DNA from: Chitinophagaceae bacterium
GTDB taxonomy: Bacteria > Bacteroidota > Bacteroidia > Chitinophagales > Chitinophagaceae
DNA length: 64,000 nucleotides
Assembly: GCA_018335935.1 (NCBI GenBank)
Contig: JAGXRG010000056.1
Coordinates: forward strand, 1-64,000
Direction: 5' to 3'
Part shown: piece by piece, positions 63,578-64,000 of the stretch
Layout of the letters: each line of letters starts with the position of its first letter
Numbering within the stretch: position 1 is the first letter of the stretch
Notes under the pieces: generated by a model
The model's input: only the letters and a program-made list of their open reading frames with translations
Database searches by the model: none
Told to the model about the DNA's origin: nothing
Position numbers and translations under genes: made by a program

Positions 63578-64000
63578 ATGGCAAGGTACACAGGTCCTAA
63601 GACCAAAATCTCTCGTATTTTCGGAGAGCCTATTTTAGGCAATGGAAAATGGTTGACTAAAAACAGCAACCCTCCAGGGCAGCATGGAGCTGCAAGAAAA
63701 CGTAAACAATTAGGTGAATACGCACTTCAGTTACGTGAAAAACAAAAAGCTAAATACACTTATGGCCTTTTAGAACGTCAATTCCGTAAAACTTTCGGTG
63801 AAGCTTCAAAAATGAGTGGTGTAAAAGGTGAAAATCTTATTAAACTACTTGAAGCAAGATTAGACAACACCATTTTTAGAATGGGTTTAGTTGCTAGCAG
63901 ACCAGAAGCAAGACAATTAGTAAGCCACAAACACATTACTATTAATGGTGAAGTTTGTAATATTCCTTCTTACTCATGTAAGCCAGGAGATATTATAGGT
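63578..64000 (+). CDS. rpsD: Ribosomal protein S4, 5' part (runs off the window)
   Basis: The first 141 codons of S4 are present and open to the last base. Landmarks are [40 protein letters not shown] and [20 protein letters not shown]. The S4 RNA-binding domain then begins ([38 protein letters not shown]). It is a primary 16S-binding assembly protein and, in other bacteria, a translational repressor of this operon. About 60 residues are missing beyond the edge. Confidence 0.97.
   Translation, partial: MARYTGPKTKISRIFGEPILGNGKWLTKNSNPPGQHGAARKRKQLGEYALQLREKQKAKYTYGLLERQFRKTFGEASKMSGVKGENLIKLLEARLDNTIFRMGLVASRPEARQLVSHKHITINGEVCNIPSYSCKPGDIIG

Overview
The window is AT-rich chromosomal DNA from a member of the Bacteroidota, most likely a Chitinophagaceae-like bacterium. 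The phylum call rests on several lines: TAnnTTTG-type -7 promoter boxes, a T9SS-type C-terminal sorting domain, a TonB-dependent receptor with a carboxypeptidase-like N-terminal domain, SpII lipoproteins of the ISC/SC type, a cysteine-poor L36, a YidC with a long periplasmic domain, and many M1/M13/S41 peptidases. The family-level placement is inference. Nearly everything is housekeeping or envelope biology. I see no prophage, insertion sequence, CRISPR array, toxin-antitoxin or defence island.

Layout. 1-350 holds an exact 155-bp partial duplication of the end of the Prc protease gene plus palindromic hairpins. 0.25-5.8 kb (minus): Prc protease, 2-oxoacid dehydrogenase E2 and CinA. 6-9.7 kb: tRNA-Arg, an orphan histidine ammonia-lyase, a small membrane protein, fructose-1,6-bisphosphatase and a YdeI-like protein. 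9.7-13.7 kb (minus): M13 peptidase lipoprotein, a GlcD-like FAD oxidase and a thioesterase. 13.7-18.2 kb (plus): TonB-dependent receptor with a secreted partner, then two paralogous membrane proteins and a winged-helix regulator. 18.2-27.8 kb: RsmB-like methyltransferase, FabH, an EI24 protein, a minus-strand run (HhH protein, MBL hydrolase, unknown, Smr protein, lipoprotein) and YidC. 28-36.6 kb: SMC, a lipoprotein, tRNA-Ala, RF3, a methyltransferase, Dcd and a phosphopantetheinyl transferase. 36.6-49.4 kb: a T9SS-exported metzincin, a sigma factor, UvrA, an aminotransferase, two DUF4397-like lipoproteins, a saccharopine/alanine dehydrogenase-like enzyme and an M1 peptidase. 49.4-57.9 kb: fRMsr, a tiny repeat lipoprotein, a sigma factor paired with an anti-sigma/protease chimera, LpxB, a frameshifted M1 peptidase, a flippase, AroC and a DUF952 protein. 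58-64 kb: L34, a CCA-adding enzyme, a GT9 transferase, YebC, a small barrel protein, and an infA-rpmJ-rpsM-rpsK-rpsD ribosomal block that runs off the end.

The points most worth a second look are: (i) the sigma factor followed by a single membrane protein that joins an anti-sigma-like cytoplasmic segment, one membrane helix and a complete trypsin-like protease domain (50.4-52.1 kb); (ii) heptanucleotide-period repeats found both between genes and in frame inside lpxB and the neighbouring M1 peptidase gene; (iii) a one-base frameshift in a T run that separates a perfect signal peptide from that M1 peptidase; (iv) several genes whose -7 box sits only 4-5 nt before the ATG, implying leaderless mRNAs; (v) the 155-bp duplication at the left edge; (vi) an alpha-type ribosomal operon with its own promoter and unusually long hairpin-bearing spacers.
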